The notes beneath the pieces were generated by a model. The model searched no databases. It was given only the letters and a program-made list of their open reading frames with translations, and had not been told where the DNA came from. Shown piece after piece: positions 26,428-36,510 of a stretch of DNA of 64,000 nucleotides. Numbering within the stretch: position 1 is the stretch's first letter; each line of letters starts with the position of its first letter. The DNA is from Mariniblastus sp. GTDB lineage: Bacteria > Planctomycetota > Planctomycetia > Pirellulales > Pirellulaceae. The stretch spans positions 241,758 to 305,757 of the forward strand of contig JAKVBF010000009.1 of assembly GCA_022447555.1 (NCBI GenBank). The letters are read 5' to 3'. The translations under genes were made by a program, and so were the position numbers.

Positions 26428-27165
26428 ATGGCCCCTCTCAAATGTATCATAACGGTTGCTCTTTTCCTTATCGCAGTCCATGTCAACGTTTGCTTGGCAC
26501 AGGAGGTTGAAAAACCGAGCACTACGAGAGACAAGGGTACCCTTGCCGTACAAGGGACTTGGCTTTGGCAGCACAAAGGTAAAAACAAGTCGACGACGTG
26601 TGAACTGATGATTGCAAAAAAAGAGGGGATGTTTCACTGCGTTCTCAAGGCGGGCACAAAGCAATACGAGTCGAAAAAGGGGCTGTTAACAAATGGCGTC
26701 TTCACGGTGACTTTCCCGGTTGCTGATAGCGAGAAGAAGTATTCGTTCCGAGGTAAGCTGAACAAAGGGAAAATGACGGGTGAATATTATGTTCCCAGTA
26801 CAGGCACCGAGCCGCTCAAATGGGTCGCCAGTCGAACCGTCTCGTTGCAAGAGGCAGCGGGACGTTGGCAGCTTTTTTTTGAAACACCCGATGGACAGGT
26901 TCAGGAGCCGGTATTTGAGTTGTTCTCGACCAAAGACGAACCCAATGTTGAGTTTACCGAAGGTCCCGAAATGGATATTCGTGAAACCAGATTTAAAAAC
27001 GGAGTCTTGAATGTGTTGGCTGATATCGAATTTCAAGGCCAAGGCATCACGGTTGAGTACGAGTTGGAATTTAAAAAAGACGAACTGGATGGCTTGATTT
27101 ATTTCGAAGTCCAAGCGACGGGAGATCAGGGTGAGATTGAAGTGGAAGGCGAACGGATAAAGTAA
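26428..27165 (+). CDS. Exported beta-rich protein of unknown function
   Basis: 245 residues with a signal peptide (CIITVALFLIAVHVNVCLA-QE). I do not recognise the family. The mature part looks like two similar beta domains of about 90 residues, each starting with a G-x-W strand (VQGTWLWQHKGK and AAGRWQLFFETPDG) and closing with K-x-x-x-x-G-x-x-Y/F (GKMTGEYYV and DELDGLIYFEV), resembling lipocalin-like repeats. No catalytic motif is seen. A terminator follows directly. Confidence 0.65.
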   Translation: MAPLKCIITVALFLIAVHVNVCLAQEVEKPSTTRDKGTLAVQGTWLWQHKGKNKSTTCELMIAKKEGMFHCVLKAGTKQYESKKGLLTNGVFTVTFPVADSEKKYSFRGKLNKGKMTGEYYVPSTGTEPLKWVASRTVSLQEAAGRWQLFFETPDGQVQEPVFELFSTKDEPNVEFTEGPEMDIRETRFKNGVLNVLADIEFQGQGITVEYELEFKKDELDGLIYFEVQATGDQGEIEVEGERIK

Positions 27166-27194
27166 AAGAAGGTTTCATAATCAAAAACGAGGCC

Positions 27195-27225
27195 CAGCCC
27201 CGAGTGCTAATCAGGGCTGTTTTTG
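27195..27225 (+). terminator. Rho-independent terminator
   Basis: CAGCCC and GGGCTG arms with a 13-base loop are followed by TTTTTG, 30 bases after the stop of the exported beta protein and before the convergent phzF-like gene. Confidence 0.7.
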
Positions 27226-27257
27226 TTCCGCCCTTTTGTTCCGCCCCGTCGTTGGTG

Positions 27258-28061
27258 TCAGGGTAGAGGGACGTGCAATTCTCCGGAGAAAATGGTGGTT
27301 GCAATCCCCCCCAGTCGGACTCTGTCTTGTTTCAATTGAACATCGATCGAACCTCCCCGTTCCGAGGCTTGGAAACCTCGCAATTCGTTGCGTCCCAGTT
27401 TAGCTGCCCAATAGGGTGCCAGACAGCAGTGTGCAGAGCCCGTAACGGGATCTTCGTTGACACCGACGGCTGGACAAAAAAAACGGGACCAGAAATCAAA
27501 GTCGTTTGTTTGACTTTGCGCGGTGACGATCAAACCACGTGCAGCCACCTTCTTGAGTTGGGTGTAATCCACCGATAACTGAGTCAGATCTTCGATCGAG
27601 CCGACTTCAATGAGGTAGTCCATTCGGTTCTTGCCAACAAACAGAGGGGCGACGTTTACGGAATTCAAGAGTTCGGCTGGGGCCGTTTGCGACGTCGCTG
27701 GTTCGGACGGGAAATCGAGTATGATTTTATCCCCTTCTCGTTCGGCGGATAAATTTCCGCTCAGCGTTTGGAAGGATGCGATTTCTGTTGGTGTTAAAGT
27801 CCCTGTCTCCCAGAGTACATGGGCTGCAGCGAGCGTGGCATGGCCGCAGAGATCGACCTCGATAGTTGGCGTAAACCACCGGAGCTGGTAACCGGCGTCT
27901 GCCGGACAAACAAATGCTGTCTCGGACAGGTTCATTTCGGCAGCCATCGATTGCATCCATTGATCGGGGGGGAAATGGTCTGAGAGACAAACGGCGGCGG
28001 GGTTTCCCCGGAAAGGTTGGTTTGTGAAAGAATCGATTTGGAAGATTTTTAATTTACTCAT
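27258..28061 (-). CDS. PhzF-family isomerase/epimerase-like protein
   Basis: 267-residue cytoplasmic protein of the PhzF (diaminopimelate epimerase fold) family. Family motifs seen: IDSFTNQPFRGNPAAVCL at the N terminus, the catalytic Glu47 in AEMNLSETAFV, the LCGHATLAAAHVLWE segment, and FFCPAVGVNEDPVTGSAHCCLAPYW. In phenazine producers PhzF isomerises DHHA, but most family members sit outside phenazine clusters and have unknown substrates. No phenazine genes are near. The start is set at MSKLKIFQIDSF; 11 in-frame codons upstream have no family match. Confidence 0.93.
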   Translation of the reverse strand: MSKLKIFQIDSFTNQPFRGNPAAVCLSDHFPPDQWMQSMAAEMNLSETAFVCPADAGYQLRWFTPTIEVDLCGHATLAAAHVLWETGTLTPTEIASFQTLSGNLSAEREGDKIILDFPSEPATSQTAPAELLNSVNVAPLFVGKNRMDYLIEVGSIEDLTQLSVDYTQLKKVAARGLIVTAQSQTNDFDFWSRFFCPAVGVNEDPVTGSAHCCLAPYWAAKLGRNELRGFQASERGGSIDVQLKQDRVRLGGIATTIFSGELHVPLP

Positions 28062-28388
28062 CGCCCTAGGTATTTTGGTATCGCAGGAATTCATGCAAAA
28101 AAAAGAATCGTGGGTCAGTATATGGTTTGAATCCCATCCCGCAGAGACGTTGCCTGAACGGCCGATTCATTTCGTTTCACTAAATCGGTCGTTTGAACGG
28201 GCAAATCCGTTTACGGAGGGAGTTGAAAGGTGGCCCCAAACTTTTTGATAGCGGAATGTCTGAACTTATCATTTTTGAAACCAGATGGTTAATGTAGGTA
28301 AATAGGGGAGAGATTTGAAGTTGGTTCGTGCTCGTTGTTTTGGTACGGTTCGCAAGCTGCATTTCGGAATCCATTCACAGAGTCCTCG

Positions 28389-28922
28389 ATGATCTTGGTT
28401 TGTTTCACGCGAAAACGTCGTTATTACCTGTTGGTTTTTTCCTTTATAGGTGGTTGGATTTTGTGCAGTGGTTGTGCCAAGACAACAATCGAGGAAGTTT
28501 TTCACTTCGGAGATACCCCCAAAGTTGAATCGGCGGCGGTTCCCCTTTGGACAGAGGACTACGCGAAAGCACTCGCTGAGGCTGAAGCATCCGGAAAACT
28601 GGTCGTGGCTGATTTTACCGGAAGCGATTGGTGTCGCTGGTGTGTCCGTTTAGAGAAAGAAGTTTTCGAGACTTCTGAATTTAGAGAGTGGACCCGTCAG
28701 AACGCTGTGTTGCTGAAAGTGGATTTTCCTCGCAAATCTGGTCAGGCAATCCGGATCAAGGTTCAAAATAAGAAATTGGCAAAGAAGTACGCGTCCAGTA
28801 TTAAGGGATACCCGACGATCTTAATCCTCGACGCCAAAGGGAATGTGGTTGCGAGGACCGGTTACGTAAAAGGAGGGCCCCAAGCTTGGTTAACCGAGTT
28901 GGAGTCTCAGTTAAAGCGTTAA
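28389..28922 (+). CDS. Thioredoxin-like lipoprotein
   Basis: 177 residues. Signal and lipobox ILCSGC (lipidated Cys29) place it on the outer face of a membrane. The thioredoxin-fold domain has a redox motif Cys82-R-W-Cys85 (DFTGSDWCRWCVRLEKEVF) and the cis-Pro motif KGYPTILILDAKG. It matches the thioredoxin_7/DUF255-like group, in which an N-terminal ALAEAEASGKLVVADF segment is typical. It probably acts as a disulfide oxidoreductase for exported proteins. The start was chosen because it places the signal at the N terminus; 18 upstream in-frame codons do not fit a signal. Confidence 0.83.
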   Translation: MILVCFTRKRRYYLLVFSFIGGWILCSGCAKTTIEEVFHFGDTPKVESAAVPLWTEDYAKALAEAEASGKLVVADFTGSDWCRWCVRLEKEVFETSEFREWTRQNAVLLKVDFPRKSGQAIRIKVQNKKLAKKYASSIKGYPTILILDAKGNVVARTGYVKGGPQAWLTELESQLKR

Positions 28923-29020
28923 CATGCGAGTAACGTTGAGACGACAAGCTCACGGCAGAAGCAGGCGTTTAACACAGATCACGGTTTTGGTTTGATATTC
29001 GCATGGGTGCGGATCACAAG

Positions 29021-31729
29021 TCAATCAGCACTTTTTTTCGGTTCTGTTTTCTTGGTCGCCTTCTTCTTGGTCGCCTTCTTCTTGGTCGCCTTCTTCTTGG
29101 TCGCCTTCTTCTTGGTCGCCTTCTTCTTTAGAGCTTTTTCATCGGCGCCTTCGGTGGCGCCGTCGGCTGACCCCGACTCTTTTTTCTTTGCGTTTTTTCG
29201 TGGAGCGAATTCAAACCCCAGTTTTCCGGTAGTCGGGTCGAGGGTGAGGTGGGCCGAGAATCTTCGATTCTTTTTCGAGATGAAACCAGGCATCAGGTCG
29301 GTTTTGCCTTCTGCGAATAATTTCTTCGCTTGTTCCGATGGGATTTCTTTTTGTAAAATCGTTTTGCTGATTCGAACCCCTCTCTCGTCCACTTTGGTTG
29401 CCATTTGAGGCGCGAGGAAAGCCCTTTCCGTCTCGTAAACTTTTAGCGTTTCCGCCGTCCCATCGCCCTTGGGTGCTTCACACAATAATTTGTCATCATT
29501 GAGGCTTTTGAGTTCTTCTTCGCGAAGGTCATCACCCTCGAATATGAACTCTACCTTCCAAGTTCGTTTCTTTTTGCCGATCGTTAATTCCGCTGCAAAG
29601 GGTTGGCCGAACCGGTTTTTGAAGGTTTCAATCGGCCCAACGCGACCTTCAGACATCAGGGTTTTGGCTTCGTCTTCAGTCAACTCGTGGCTTGCGATAT
29701 GCTTTTTAAGACGAAACGAACATTCCGGGTTGTAGCAGTCGAAGACGCCGTCGGTTTGCTTGTGGACGTTGCTTTCACATGCGGGACAGGGGGCCAAGAG
29801 GTCCGGGAATGGACGGTTGACGATTTCCTCGGTGTAGCCCCGCGTCTGTTCTACGAGACTTTTGGTCATCGTCTTTATCTCATTCATGAAGGTTTCACGA
29901 TCGAGTTGACCTAATTCCATCTGTTTTAGTTTGTATTCCCACTCACCGGTCATTTCAGCAGAGCCGAGAGTGGCGATGCCGATGTCGTGTAATAAATCGG
30001 TCATGGCCAGACCCTTGTTGGACACGACCAAGTCACGTTTGTTGCGATCATCCCGGAATAAATATTTTTGACGAATCAAGTTTTCGATGATGGCAGCCCT
30101 TGTGGCGGGCGTTCCTAACCCTCGCTCGCTCATGGCGTCGCGCAACTCCTCGTCATCCACTCGACGCCCCGCTGTCTCCATCGCTGACAGAAGGGTGCTG
30201 TCGTTGTAGCGGGCGGGCGGGCGCGTTTCGTCGGTTTTAATCTCAATATCAGATGCGGTTGCCTCTTCTCCATCGGTGACTGCGACCAAATCGTCTTTAT
30301 CGGCCGGGGCACCTGCTTTGCGTCCGTAGACCTCTAGGTAACCTGGATTCACGAGGATTCGCCCATCGGTTCGGAATGTGTCTTCTCCAATTCGCGTAAT
30401 CCGTCGTGTGATTTCGAACTCGGCGTGAGGGTAAAAGACGGCAAGAAAACGCCGGACAACCAGAGCATATATTTTCGCTGCGGTTTCGTCCAGTTTGCTC
30501 GGCGGAGTCTTACCCGTTGGAATGATCGCGAAGTGGTCGCTTACTTTTTTATCATTGAAAATTCGTTTGGAAGGAATCACTCGCTTGTTATCGACGATCC
30601 ATTGGGCGCAGCTCGCTAGTGCGCTTGGGACGGAATCATTGGGTTTCGCTTTGGCAAGGTTTTTTACCGTGTTGACGACCGTAGAGAGATAGTCTTCCGG
30701 CAGACACTTCGAGTCGGTACGCGGATAAGTGAGTAATTTGTAACGGTCATAACAAGCCTGCGCTAGTTGCAGGGTTCGACTAGCGCTGAAACCGTGTTTG
30801 TTACCCGCTTCACGTTGTAAACTCGTAAGATCGAACAGTAGCGGAGGAGCTTGTTTAGACGGTTTCTTTTCTTCTTCTACCGTACCGACTTTTCCAAGAC
30901 AGCGAGCGCGAATGGCCTCAGCTTCGTCGAGGGTCCAGATTCGCTCCGCTTTGAGTTGGTTGTCATTTTCGTCTTTTGTGAAATCTTCTTTGAACCAACG
31001 CCCTGGATAGTCTCCATTTTGAACCGAGAAGTCACCATGGACTTCCCAATAGGTCCGGGGTTTAAAGGCGCGGATGATCCGTTCACGTTCGGCCAAGATG
31101 CAAAGTGTGGGCGTTTGGACGCGGCCCGCAGTCGTTACATTAAAACCGCCGTTGCGTGAATTGAAAGCCGTGAGTGCCCGAGTGCCATTGAGTCCAATGA
31201 GCCAATCACTCTCTGAGCGACACAATGCGGCATCCGCCAGCGGTAGCATTTCATCATTGGATCGCATGCCGGTCCAAGCCTTCAGGATGGCGTCATCGGT
31301 CATGGACTGCATCCACATTCGGCGAACGTTAAAGGGCTTATTTAAATTGGCCATTTGGAGCAGGTAGCGAAAGATTAGCTCACCCTCGCGCCCCGCATCG
31401 CAGGCGTTGACAACTGTTTCAATATCTTTCTTTTTGAGCAGTCGCAGGAGCACCTTGTAACGGGCAAGACTTCGTTCGATCGGTTGAAGTTCAAATTTGG
31501 GTGGGATGATCGGCAGGTGTTTCATCCCCCATGGCAGTTTCTTGCCATTGGGACCTTCCGGCATCTTGAGTTCGACTAGGTGACCAACTGCCGACGAAAT
31601 GTAAGCATGTTCGTTTTCGAAAAAATCCTTCTTCTTTTGAAACTTGCCCAGTTCGGGTATCTTGCCCAGCACCCGCGCCAAGTCCGTCGCCACGCTCGGC
31701 TTTTCGGCGATTATTAAGGTCTTAGGCAT
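29021..31729 (-). CDS. topB: DNA topoisomerase III with Lys-rich repeat tail
   Basis: 902-residue type IA topoisomerase that passes single strands and decatenates DNA. TOPRIM domain: [18 protein letters not shown] and [14 protein letters not shown]. The active-site Tyr lies near residue 335 in [17 protein letters not shown] zinc-finger-like CPAC...CYNPEC segment lies near residues 655-680, followed by two topoisomerase C-terminal repeats. The last 35 residues are K-K-A-T-K repeats, giving a very basic tail likely to contact DNA. Length exceeds the roughly 650 residues of E. coli TopB because of the C-terminal repeats and tail. Confidence 0.95.
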   Translation of the reverse strand: MPKTLIIAEKPSVATDLARVLGKIPELGKFQKKKDFFENEHAYISSAVGHLVELKMPEGPNGKKLPWGMKHLPIIPPKFELQPIERSLARYKVLLRLLKKKDIETVVNACDAGREGELIFRYLLQMANLNKPFNVRRMWMQSMTDDAILKAWTGMRSNDEMLPLADAALCRSESDWLIGLNGTRALTAFNSRNGGFNVTTAGRVQTPTLCILAERERIIRAFKPRTYWEVHGDFSVQNGDYPGRWFKEDFTKDENDNQLKAERIWTLDEAEAIRARCLGKVGTVEEEKKPSKQAPPLLFDLTSLQREAGNKHGFSASRTLQLAQACYDRYKLLTYPRTDSKCLPEDYLSTVVNTVKNLAKAKPNDSVPSALASCAQWIVDNKRVIPSKRIFNDKKVSDHFAIIPTGKTPPSKLDETAAKIYALVVRRFLAVFYPHAEFEITRRITRIGEDTFRTDGRILVNPGYLEVYGRKAGAPADKDDLVAVTDGEEATASDIEIKTDETRPPARYNDSTLLSAMETAGRRVDDEELRDAMSERGLGTPATRAAIIENLIRQKYLFRDDRNKRDLVVSNKGLAMTDLLHDIGIATLGSAEMTGEWEYKLKQMELGQLDRETFMNEIKTMTKSLVEQTRGYTEEIVNRPFPDLLAPCPACESNVHKQTDGVFDCYNPECSFRLKKHIASHELTEDEAKTLMSEGRVGPIETFKNRFGQPFAAELTIGKKKRTWKVEFIFEGDDLREEELKSLNDDKLLCEAPKGDGTAETLKVYETERAFLAPQMATKVDERGVRISKTILQKEIPSEQAKKLFAEGKTDLMPGFISKKNRRFSAHLTLDPTTGKLGFEFAPRKNAKKKESGSADGATEGADEKALKKKATKKKATKKKATKKKATKKKATKKTEPKKSAD
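29046..29120 (-). repeat. 15-bp in-frame tandem repeat encoding the KKATK tail
   Basis: Four perfect copies of TTCTTCTTGGTCGCC (plus-strand sense) with a diverged fifth copy at the 29046 end, encoding the Lys/Ala/Thr tail of topoisomerase III. Copy number changes would keep the frame. Confidence 0.9.
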
Positions 31730-32008
31730 TTTGGCTCCAGAAAAACTATGTGTAACAAGTCCAAATTAGTTATCGGACGGGTACATGGATCGAGTTGAAG
31801 AGGTCGTCCAAGGGTCACGGTAGTCCGCATTGGCATTGTATTCACGCCAAATCATCGATAGATTTGGAAATATTGCTAGGGTCAATAGGATTTTCGTCGC
31901 CTGACAAATTTGGTTGTTTGGGGAATGATTAATCCCTGTATCCCTGTATTGTCAAGCCCCTTGAAACGAGGGGGTCGCCCGTTTTTTGGTCCCGAGTAAG
32001 CAGATCGC

Positions 32009-34357
32009 ATGTCAAGTCTAAGCTGGTTTCGTAAAAACGCCAAAGTTTTGATGGTTGTATTTGGCATTGGTGCCATGGTCATTTTTGGCCTCGGAGGCGT
32101 TGTCTCCATGGTGAATCCAGGTGATTTGACGCGCATCACGGGTGACGACAGCGATGCGGTTATCGCTCGCTGGAAGGGTGGCACCTTCACCCGAGCAGAA
32201 ATTCGAAGATTCTCGGACCGACATTTTCAGTCGCAACGGTTTTTAGGGCAACTGCAGCAGTACGCGGCAAAGAAAAAAGGAGACAATTTCCGATCTGAGG
32301 CGATGCCGATCCGCCCAATTGTTGAGGGAGGTGGGTTCAACGAGGAGGAGGTGGATGACCGCGTAGTGGTTAGGTTGCTCATGGCGGACAAAGCCAAAAC
32401 CGAAGGAATCGTTATCGATCGTGCTGCTGTCGAAGATTACTTGGCAATGGTTTGTGGCAGCGTTCCGGTTTCCTGGGGCGAGATGAAAGAGCTGAACAAA
32501 GTCGCGAATTCCAAGCAAGTTGAGTTGGAACATCTGATGCGGCATCTTGAAAAAGAGCTGGCATTTCAACAAATGTCAGTTCTTACCGGGACGGGGATCA
32601 CCTTAGCTCCGAATCCGACAGAAGCGGTTCAGTATTACGACCGAACGCATCGTACTGCCGAATGCAAGGTTCTTCCCTTTAAAGTTTCCGAATACGTCGA
32701 CAAGGTGACTGAAGTTCCGACCGAGGAAAAACTTCGAGAATATTACAGTCAGGGTAAATATGAGTACGCTGATCCAACCGGCAAACGACCGGGATTCAAA
32801 GTTGGTAAAAAGGTGCGCGCTCAGTATTTTGTCGCAGATTATGACACGTTCCTGGAAAACGAAATGAATAAATTGACCGACCAAGAGATCCAGGAAGAGT
32901 ACGATCGATTGGTGGCTGAGGGGAATGACTTGGTGATGGAAGTGGTCCCAACAGAAGTGGAAAACGAAGAAAAACTGCCGGGTTTGGATCAGGATGCACC
33001 GAAGCCTCCAGGCGATGGATCTGCACAAATGAAAGACGACGCGGCTCCCGCCCCGCCTGCTGCTGAAGAGAAAGCTGGCGACGCTGAGGAAAAAGCTGGC
33101 GACGCGAAAGAGGAAAAAGCTGGCGACGCGAAAGAGGAAAAAGCTGGCGACGCGAAAGAGGAAAAAGCTGGCGATCAAAGCAGTGTCGCGATGAAGGTGG
33201 GTCCTCAATTTGTGTTCCTGCAGGAAGAGGCTAAACAGGAAGAATCGACCTCGTCTGGAGAGTCGGCAGCTCAAGCATCCACCAAGGGCGAAGAGCCAAA
33301 GCCTGTCGCTCCCGCGGATGCCGCGTTACAAACGGATGCCGCGCCAGAAGGGGCAGAGATTCTGGGTCCAACCATGCAGGATGAGCCCGCTATTGAGAAA
33401 AGGGCTAAACCCTTGAAAGACGTAGAGGACGAAGTCAAGCGAAGTCTCAAAGCCGAGCAAGCAAGGAATGCCGTTGACAAAGCCTTAAGTCGTGCCGAGG
33501 CGAAGATTCGCGTTCACCAAATGAATGTCTCGCGGTGGGAGAGTTCTCCCAACCGTAAAGATAGTGAAAAGCCGGATGAAATGGATGAGAAGGCAATCAA
33601 AGCGATTGCGGATGAATTCAATCTCCAGTTCAACGAGTCACCTTTGGTAGAATACGATGAGATGCGTGAAGAGCCGCTTGGTAAGATTGTCACCTTTGTG
33701 TTCGGGCAAGATGGTCGCCCGATCACCCAAAATGTGAGCAATATGATTTTTGGTCGATACCACGAGATAGAACCATTTGAACCAAGTAAAGTAGAGGATT
33801 TTGCAACCCGCTCTACGTACCTCTATTGGTTAGCCGAAAAAGTAGATCAGCAGGTTCCAACGTTCGAAGAAGCGAAGTCGAGTGTTGAGAAATATTGGAA
33901 GCAGCAGAAAGCAATTGAATTGGCCCGTGCCGAGGCCAAGAAGGTTGTCGAGTCGCTCGGTTCAACAAAGTCCCCGATGTCGGAAACCTACACAGAGGCC
34001 GTCGACACAGGAAGTTTCACTTGGTTCACGACACTCGGAGATATCCGATACAGCACACCGGTTGGAGTGGATCAGCCAGGCCAAGAGTTCATGAAGCAGG
34101 TCTTTTCTTTGGACGAGATGGCAGCCGGTGTGGCTGCCAATGAAACGCAAGAAGTTGTTTATGCGATACAAGTGACTAAAAAGGACCAGAAATCGGTTGA
34201 GGAATTGGGATCCGAATATCTTGACCAACAATTCTTCACATTCAAGCGAGTTCCTTTTGATGTCTCTTCTCTGTCCAATTTTTATACCCAACAGGTGAAT
34301 TTCGATTGGATGGATGAGTTTACTGAGGAGATGGAACTAGAGTGGGTCGGTCGGTAA
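32009..34357 (+). CDS. PpiD/SurA-like membrane-anchored folding factor
   Basis: 782 residues. A short cytoplasmic start (MSSLSWFRKNAKV) precedes one membrane span at about residues 13-36, then a large exported region, the same layout as PpiD. A SurA-N-like helical region follows (residues about 50-220), and the C terminus carries the family-like FSLDEMAAGVAANETQEVVYAIQVTKK strand pattern. No parvulin domain is certain. Residues about 315-480 are an acidic, Ala/Lys/Glu/Pro-rich low-complexity insert with EEKAGDAK repeats. It likely assists folding of exported proteins. It ends at a bidirectional terminator shared with ferritin. Confidence 0.68.
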   Translation: MSSLSWFRKNAKVLMVVFGIGAMVIFGLGGVVSMVNPGDLTRITGDDSDAVIARWKGGTFTRAEIRRFSDRHFQSQRFLGQLQQYAAKKKGDNFRSEAMPIRPIVEGGGFNEEEVDDRVVVRLLMADKAKTEGIVIDRAAVEDYLAMVCGSVPVSWGEMKELNKVANSKQVELEHLMRHLEKELAFQQMSVLTGTGITLAPNPTEAVQYYDRTHRTAECKVLPFKVSEYVDKVTEVPTEEKLREYYSQGKYEYADPTGKRPGFKVGKKVRAQYFVADYDTFLENEMNKLTDQEIQEEYDRLVAEGNDLVMEVVPTEVENEEKLPGLDQDAPKPPGDGSAQMKDDAAPAPPAAEEKAGDAEEKAGDAKEEKAGDAKEEKAGDAKEEKAGDQSSVAMKVGPQFVFLQEEAKQEESTSSGESAAQASTKGEEPKPVAPADAALQTDAAPEGAEILGPTMQDEPAIEKRAKPLKDVEDEVKRSLKAEQARNAVDKALSRAEAKIRVHQMNVSRWESSPNRKDSEKPDEMDEKAIKAIADEFNLQFNESPLVEYDEMREEPLGKIVTFVFGQDGRPITQNVSNMIFGRYHEIEPFEPSKVEDFATRSTYLYWLAEKVDQQVPTFEEAKSSVEKYWKQQKAIELARAEAKKVVESLGSTKSPMSETYTEAVDTGSFTWFTTLGDIRYSTPVGVDQPGQEFMKQVFSLDEMAAGVAANETQEVVYAIQVTKKDQKSVEELGSEYLDQQFFTFKRVPFDVSSLSNFYTQQVNFDWMDEFTEEMELEWVGR
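33065..33175 (+). repeat. 24-bp in-frame tandem repeat encoding EEKAGDAK
   Basis: Three perfect 24-bp units (33086-33109, 33110-33133, 33134-33157) flanked by partial copies on both sides, inside the low-complexity insert of the PpiD/SurA-like gene. Confidence 0.92.
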
Positions 34358-34381
34358 TCTCACCACCCGTGATTGTCACAC

Positions 34382-34413
34382 AAAAAAAGCCGGCACTGTT
34401 GCCGGCTTTTTTT
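34382..34413. terminator. Bidirectional rho-independent terminator
   Basis: The perfect stem AGCCGGCA/TGCCGGCT with a 4-base loop is flanked by seven A on the left and seven T on the right. It can therefore end both the PpiD/SurA-like gene (plus) and the ferritin gene (minus). Confidence 0.9.
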
Positions 34414-34439
34414 AAAAATCTTGTGGTTTACCAGCTGTT

Positions 34440-34943
34440 TTAGTCGGCCGGTGCCGCCGTTCGGTTGGCAAGTTCTCGATCGATCATGAACAGGCCGTTA
34501 GGGCTTCCATCAATCAGCTTGAGCTGATCGATGACCTGTTGTGCATTGGCTTCCTCTTCGACTTGCTCACTGACGTACCACTCGAGGAACACATCAGTCG
34601 CATGGTCGGATTCCGATTTCGCGAGATCTTTCAACGAAGAAATGCATGCCGTGATATGACGCTCGTGGTTGAGTGCTTTTTCAAACAGACTGAGCGGCGT
34701 CTCTTCACCAATTTCTGGCTTTTCAATCGCCGCTAGATTTACTTTGCCGTCCCTTTCGAGGACGTAATTAAAAAACTTATCTGCGTGCTCTAATTCTTCC
34801 TGGAACTGCATTTTAAACCAGTTGCTGAAGCCGGGCAGACCCAAACGGTCGGCTTCGGCGGACATGGCCAAATAAATGTAGGCAGAGTAAAGCTCTTCAT
34901 TGATTTGTTTATTGATCGAGGTTTCTATTTTTTCGCTTAACAT
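34440..34943 (-). CDS. ftnA: Ferritin (FtnA-like iron storage protein)
   Basis: 167-residue non-haem ferritin that oxidises Fe(II) and stores the mineral in a 24-subunit shell. Ferroxidase-centre residues are visible: the first Glu in INEELYSAYIYLAM, the E-x-x-H pair in FQEELEHADKFFNYV, and the later Glu residues in WYVSEQVEEEANAQQ. The start at MLSEKIETSINKQ is supported by a GGAGAG ribosome-binding site just upstream; the longer in-frame start at 35009 has no family counterpart. Confidence 0.95.
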   Translation of the reverse strand: MLSEKIETSINKQINEELYSAYIYLAMSAEADRLGLPGFSNWFKMQFQEELEHADKFFNYVLERDGKVNLAAIEKPEIGEETPLSLFEKALNHERHITACISSLKDLAKSESDHATDVFLEWYVSEQVEEEANAQQVIDQLKLIDGSPNGLFMIDRELANRTAAPAD

Positions 34944-35513
34944 TAGGCTCTCCAAGTTAAGGGCCAATCCATGAACTGTCGGCCAACCATTGTCAAAGAT
35001 TATCGACACTTCGAATCACATTTCAACAGGCAAATATTAATGCCGAAGATTAAACCGATCGGTTGAAAGACCCTTAACAAAAAAGGTGCGACTTCGAGAG
35101 TGAGTCTCAACTAGGGTTTCCAGATACGGGTCTAGGGCTGGTGGTTTGAACTGAATCACGCGAGGAATTTCAGTTCGCCTAATATCCAACCAATATCACA
35201 TCGTTTCACGACGAAGGCATGGTTTGGTTTTGGCCTTTTGAGACGTTGTTTCATTATGAAAGGTTTGATGCGTTCGATGGTGGATGACGCGTCTAGGCCC
35301 TTAAGGTTTCATGAGCGGACAAAATTTTTTTTCCGCTGGAAAGGGTGGGGTGGGAAACCAAGAATCGAATGGAGAATGGGGAATGGAATCTGGGTGGCTT
35401 AATGAATGCCGCGGCAAACTGTACTGAGAGATACGGAGCGACAGGTTTTCGTCGGTTGAAGGGTCTATTGGAAATAGGCTTGGCCCTCGGGGCGTTGTCA
35501 TTAGCGGTTTTTT

Positions 35514-35532
35514 AACGATAATTGTGATCGTT
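35514..35532 (+). promoter_or_regulatory. Inverted repeat upstream of the ABC exporter genes
   Basis: AACGAT-N7-ATCGTT lies 61 bases before the ABC ATPase start codon and could be an operator for a dimeric repressor. It is the only structured element I see in the 34944-35592 gap, which otherwise shows no supported gene. Confidence 0.3.
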
Positions 35533-35592
35533 TAACGTAGTGCATTTGTTGCCTAATTCTCATCAACCAACCGCCCTTCTAATGAGCGCCGA

Positions 35593-36510
35593 ATGTCGAT
35601 TCCTGCAGTAACGATTACCGCACTAAGTAAGTCGTTTGGTGATCTTAGGGCAGTTGATGATTTGAGTTTCTCTGTTCAAAACGGAGAGACGTTTGGGTTG
35701 TTAGGGCCCAATGGCGCAGGGAAAACGACGACGATCAGCTTGTTGATTGGCCTCCTACGGCCTGATCATGGATCTGTGGTGTTGGGAAAGACTGAGTCTC
35801 GGGACCCGGGTAATCCAGCGTTTGCCACGGTGCGTCAATCGGTTGGCGTCGCGCCCCAAGCGTTATCCATTTACGAGGCTCTTACGGCGAAAGAAAATCT
35901 TGAATTCTTTGGTCAGCTTTACGGTCTTTCTGGAGCGAAGTTGAAGGAGCGAGTTGCTTGGTGTCTGGATTTTGCACAACTCGCAGAACGGGCTAAGACT
36001 CGCGCCGGTACCTTTTCGGGCGGTATGAAAAGACGTTTGAATATGGCGGTAGCTTTGATTCATGAGCCGTCTATTTTGCTGTTGGATGAGCCTACGGTGG
36101 GCGTTGATCCGCAATCTCGTAACCATATTTTTGAATCCATTCAAACTCTGCGCGAACAGGGGATGACTATTCTGTATACGACCCACTACATGGAAGAGGC
36201 CCAGCGTCTCTGTGAACGCGTAGCGATCATGGACCACGGGAAGTTGTTGGCGATGGATACGGTCGAAAATTTGCTGAGTCAGTTCGGTGGCGATTCGATC
36301 ATCACCGCCGACTTGCAGTCGATTCCCAGCGGTGTCGAAATTCCGGGCGCACGAAGCGGCAATAGAATTCGCTTCGTGGCTCCACGGCCGCTGGAAGAGG
36401 TGGCGAAGTTATCGAGTAAAGGCGTCGCCTTCCAGACGTTGAATGTCATTCAACCTGATCTAGAGAGCGTATTTTTGAAGCTTACCGGAAGGAATCTTCG
36501 AGACGGATGA
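35593..36510 (+). CDS. ABC-2-type exporter ATP-binding protein
   Basis: 305-residue ATPase of an ABC-2 exporter (NatA/DrrA/CcmA type). Walker A GPNGAGKTT near residue 42, the Q-loop in VRQSVGVAPQALSIYE, signature FSGGMKRRLNMA, Walker B ILLLDEPTVGVD, and the switch His in YTTHYMEEAQRL. The C-terminal 80 residues are the usual regulatory extension of this subgroup. It overlaps the permease gene by 4 bases (ATGA), so the two form one transport unit. Substrate cannot be told; drugs, lipids or sodium are typical of relatives. Confidence 0.95.
   Translation: MSIPAVTITALSKSFGDLRAVDDLSFSVQNGETFGLLGPNGAGKTTTISLLIGLLRPDHGSVVLGKTESRDPGNPAFATVRQSVGVAPQALSIYEALTAKENLEFFGQLYGLSGAKLKERVAWCLDFAQLAERAKTRAGTFSGGMKRRLNMAVALIHEPSILLLDEPTVGVDPQSRNHIFESIQTLREQGMTILYTTHYMEEAQRLCERVAIMDHGKLLAMDTVENLLSQFGGDSIITADLQSIPSGVEIPGARSGNRIRFVAPRPLEEVAKLSSKGVAFQTLNVIQPDLESVFLKLTGRNLRDG

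Noticed and set aside
29046-29120. Possible CRISPR-like array
   Set aside because: Units abut without spacers and encode protein in frame; it is a coding tandem repeat.
32603-33274. 223-codon minus-strand frame with Phe-rich repeats
   Set aside because: It is the antisense shadow of the EEKAGDAK repeat in the PpiD/SurA-like gene.
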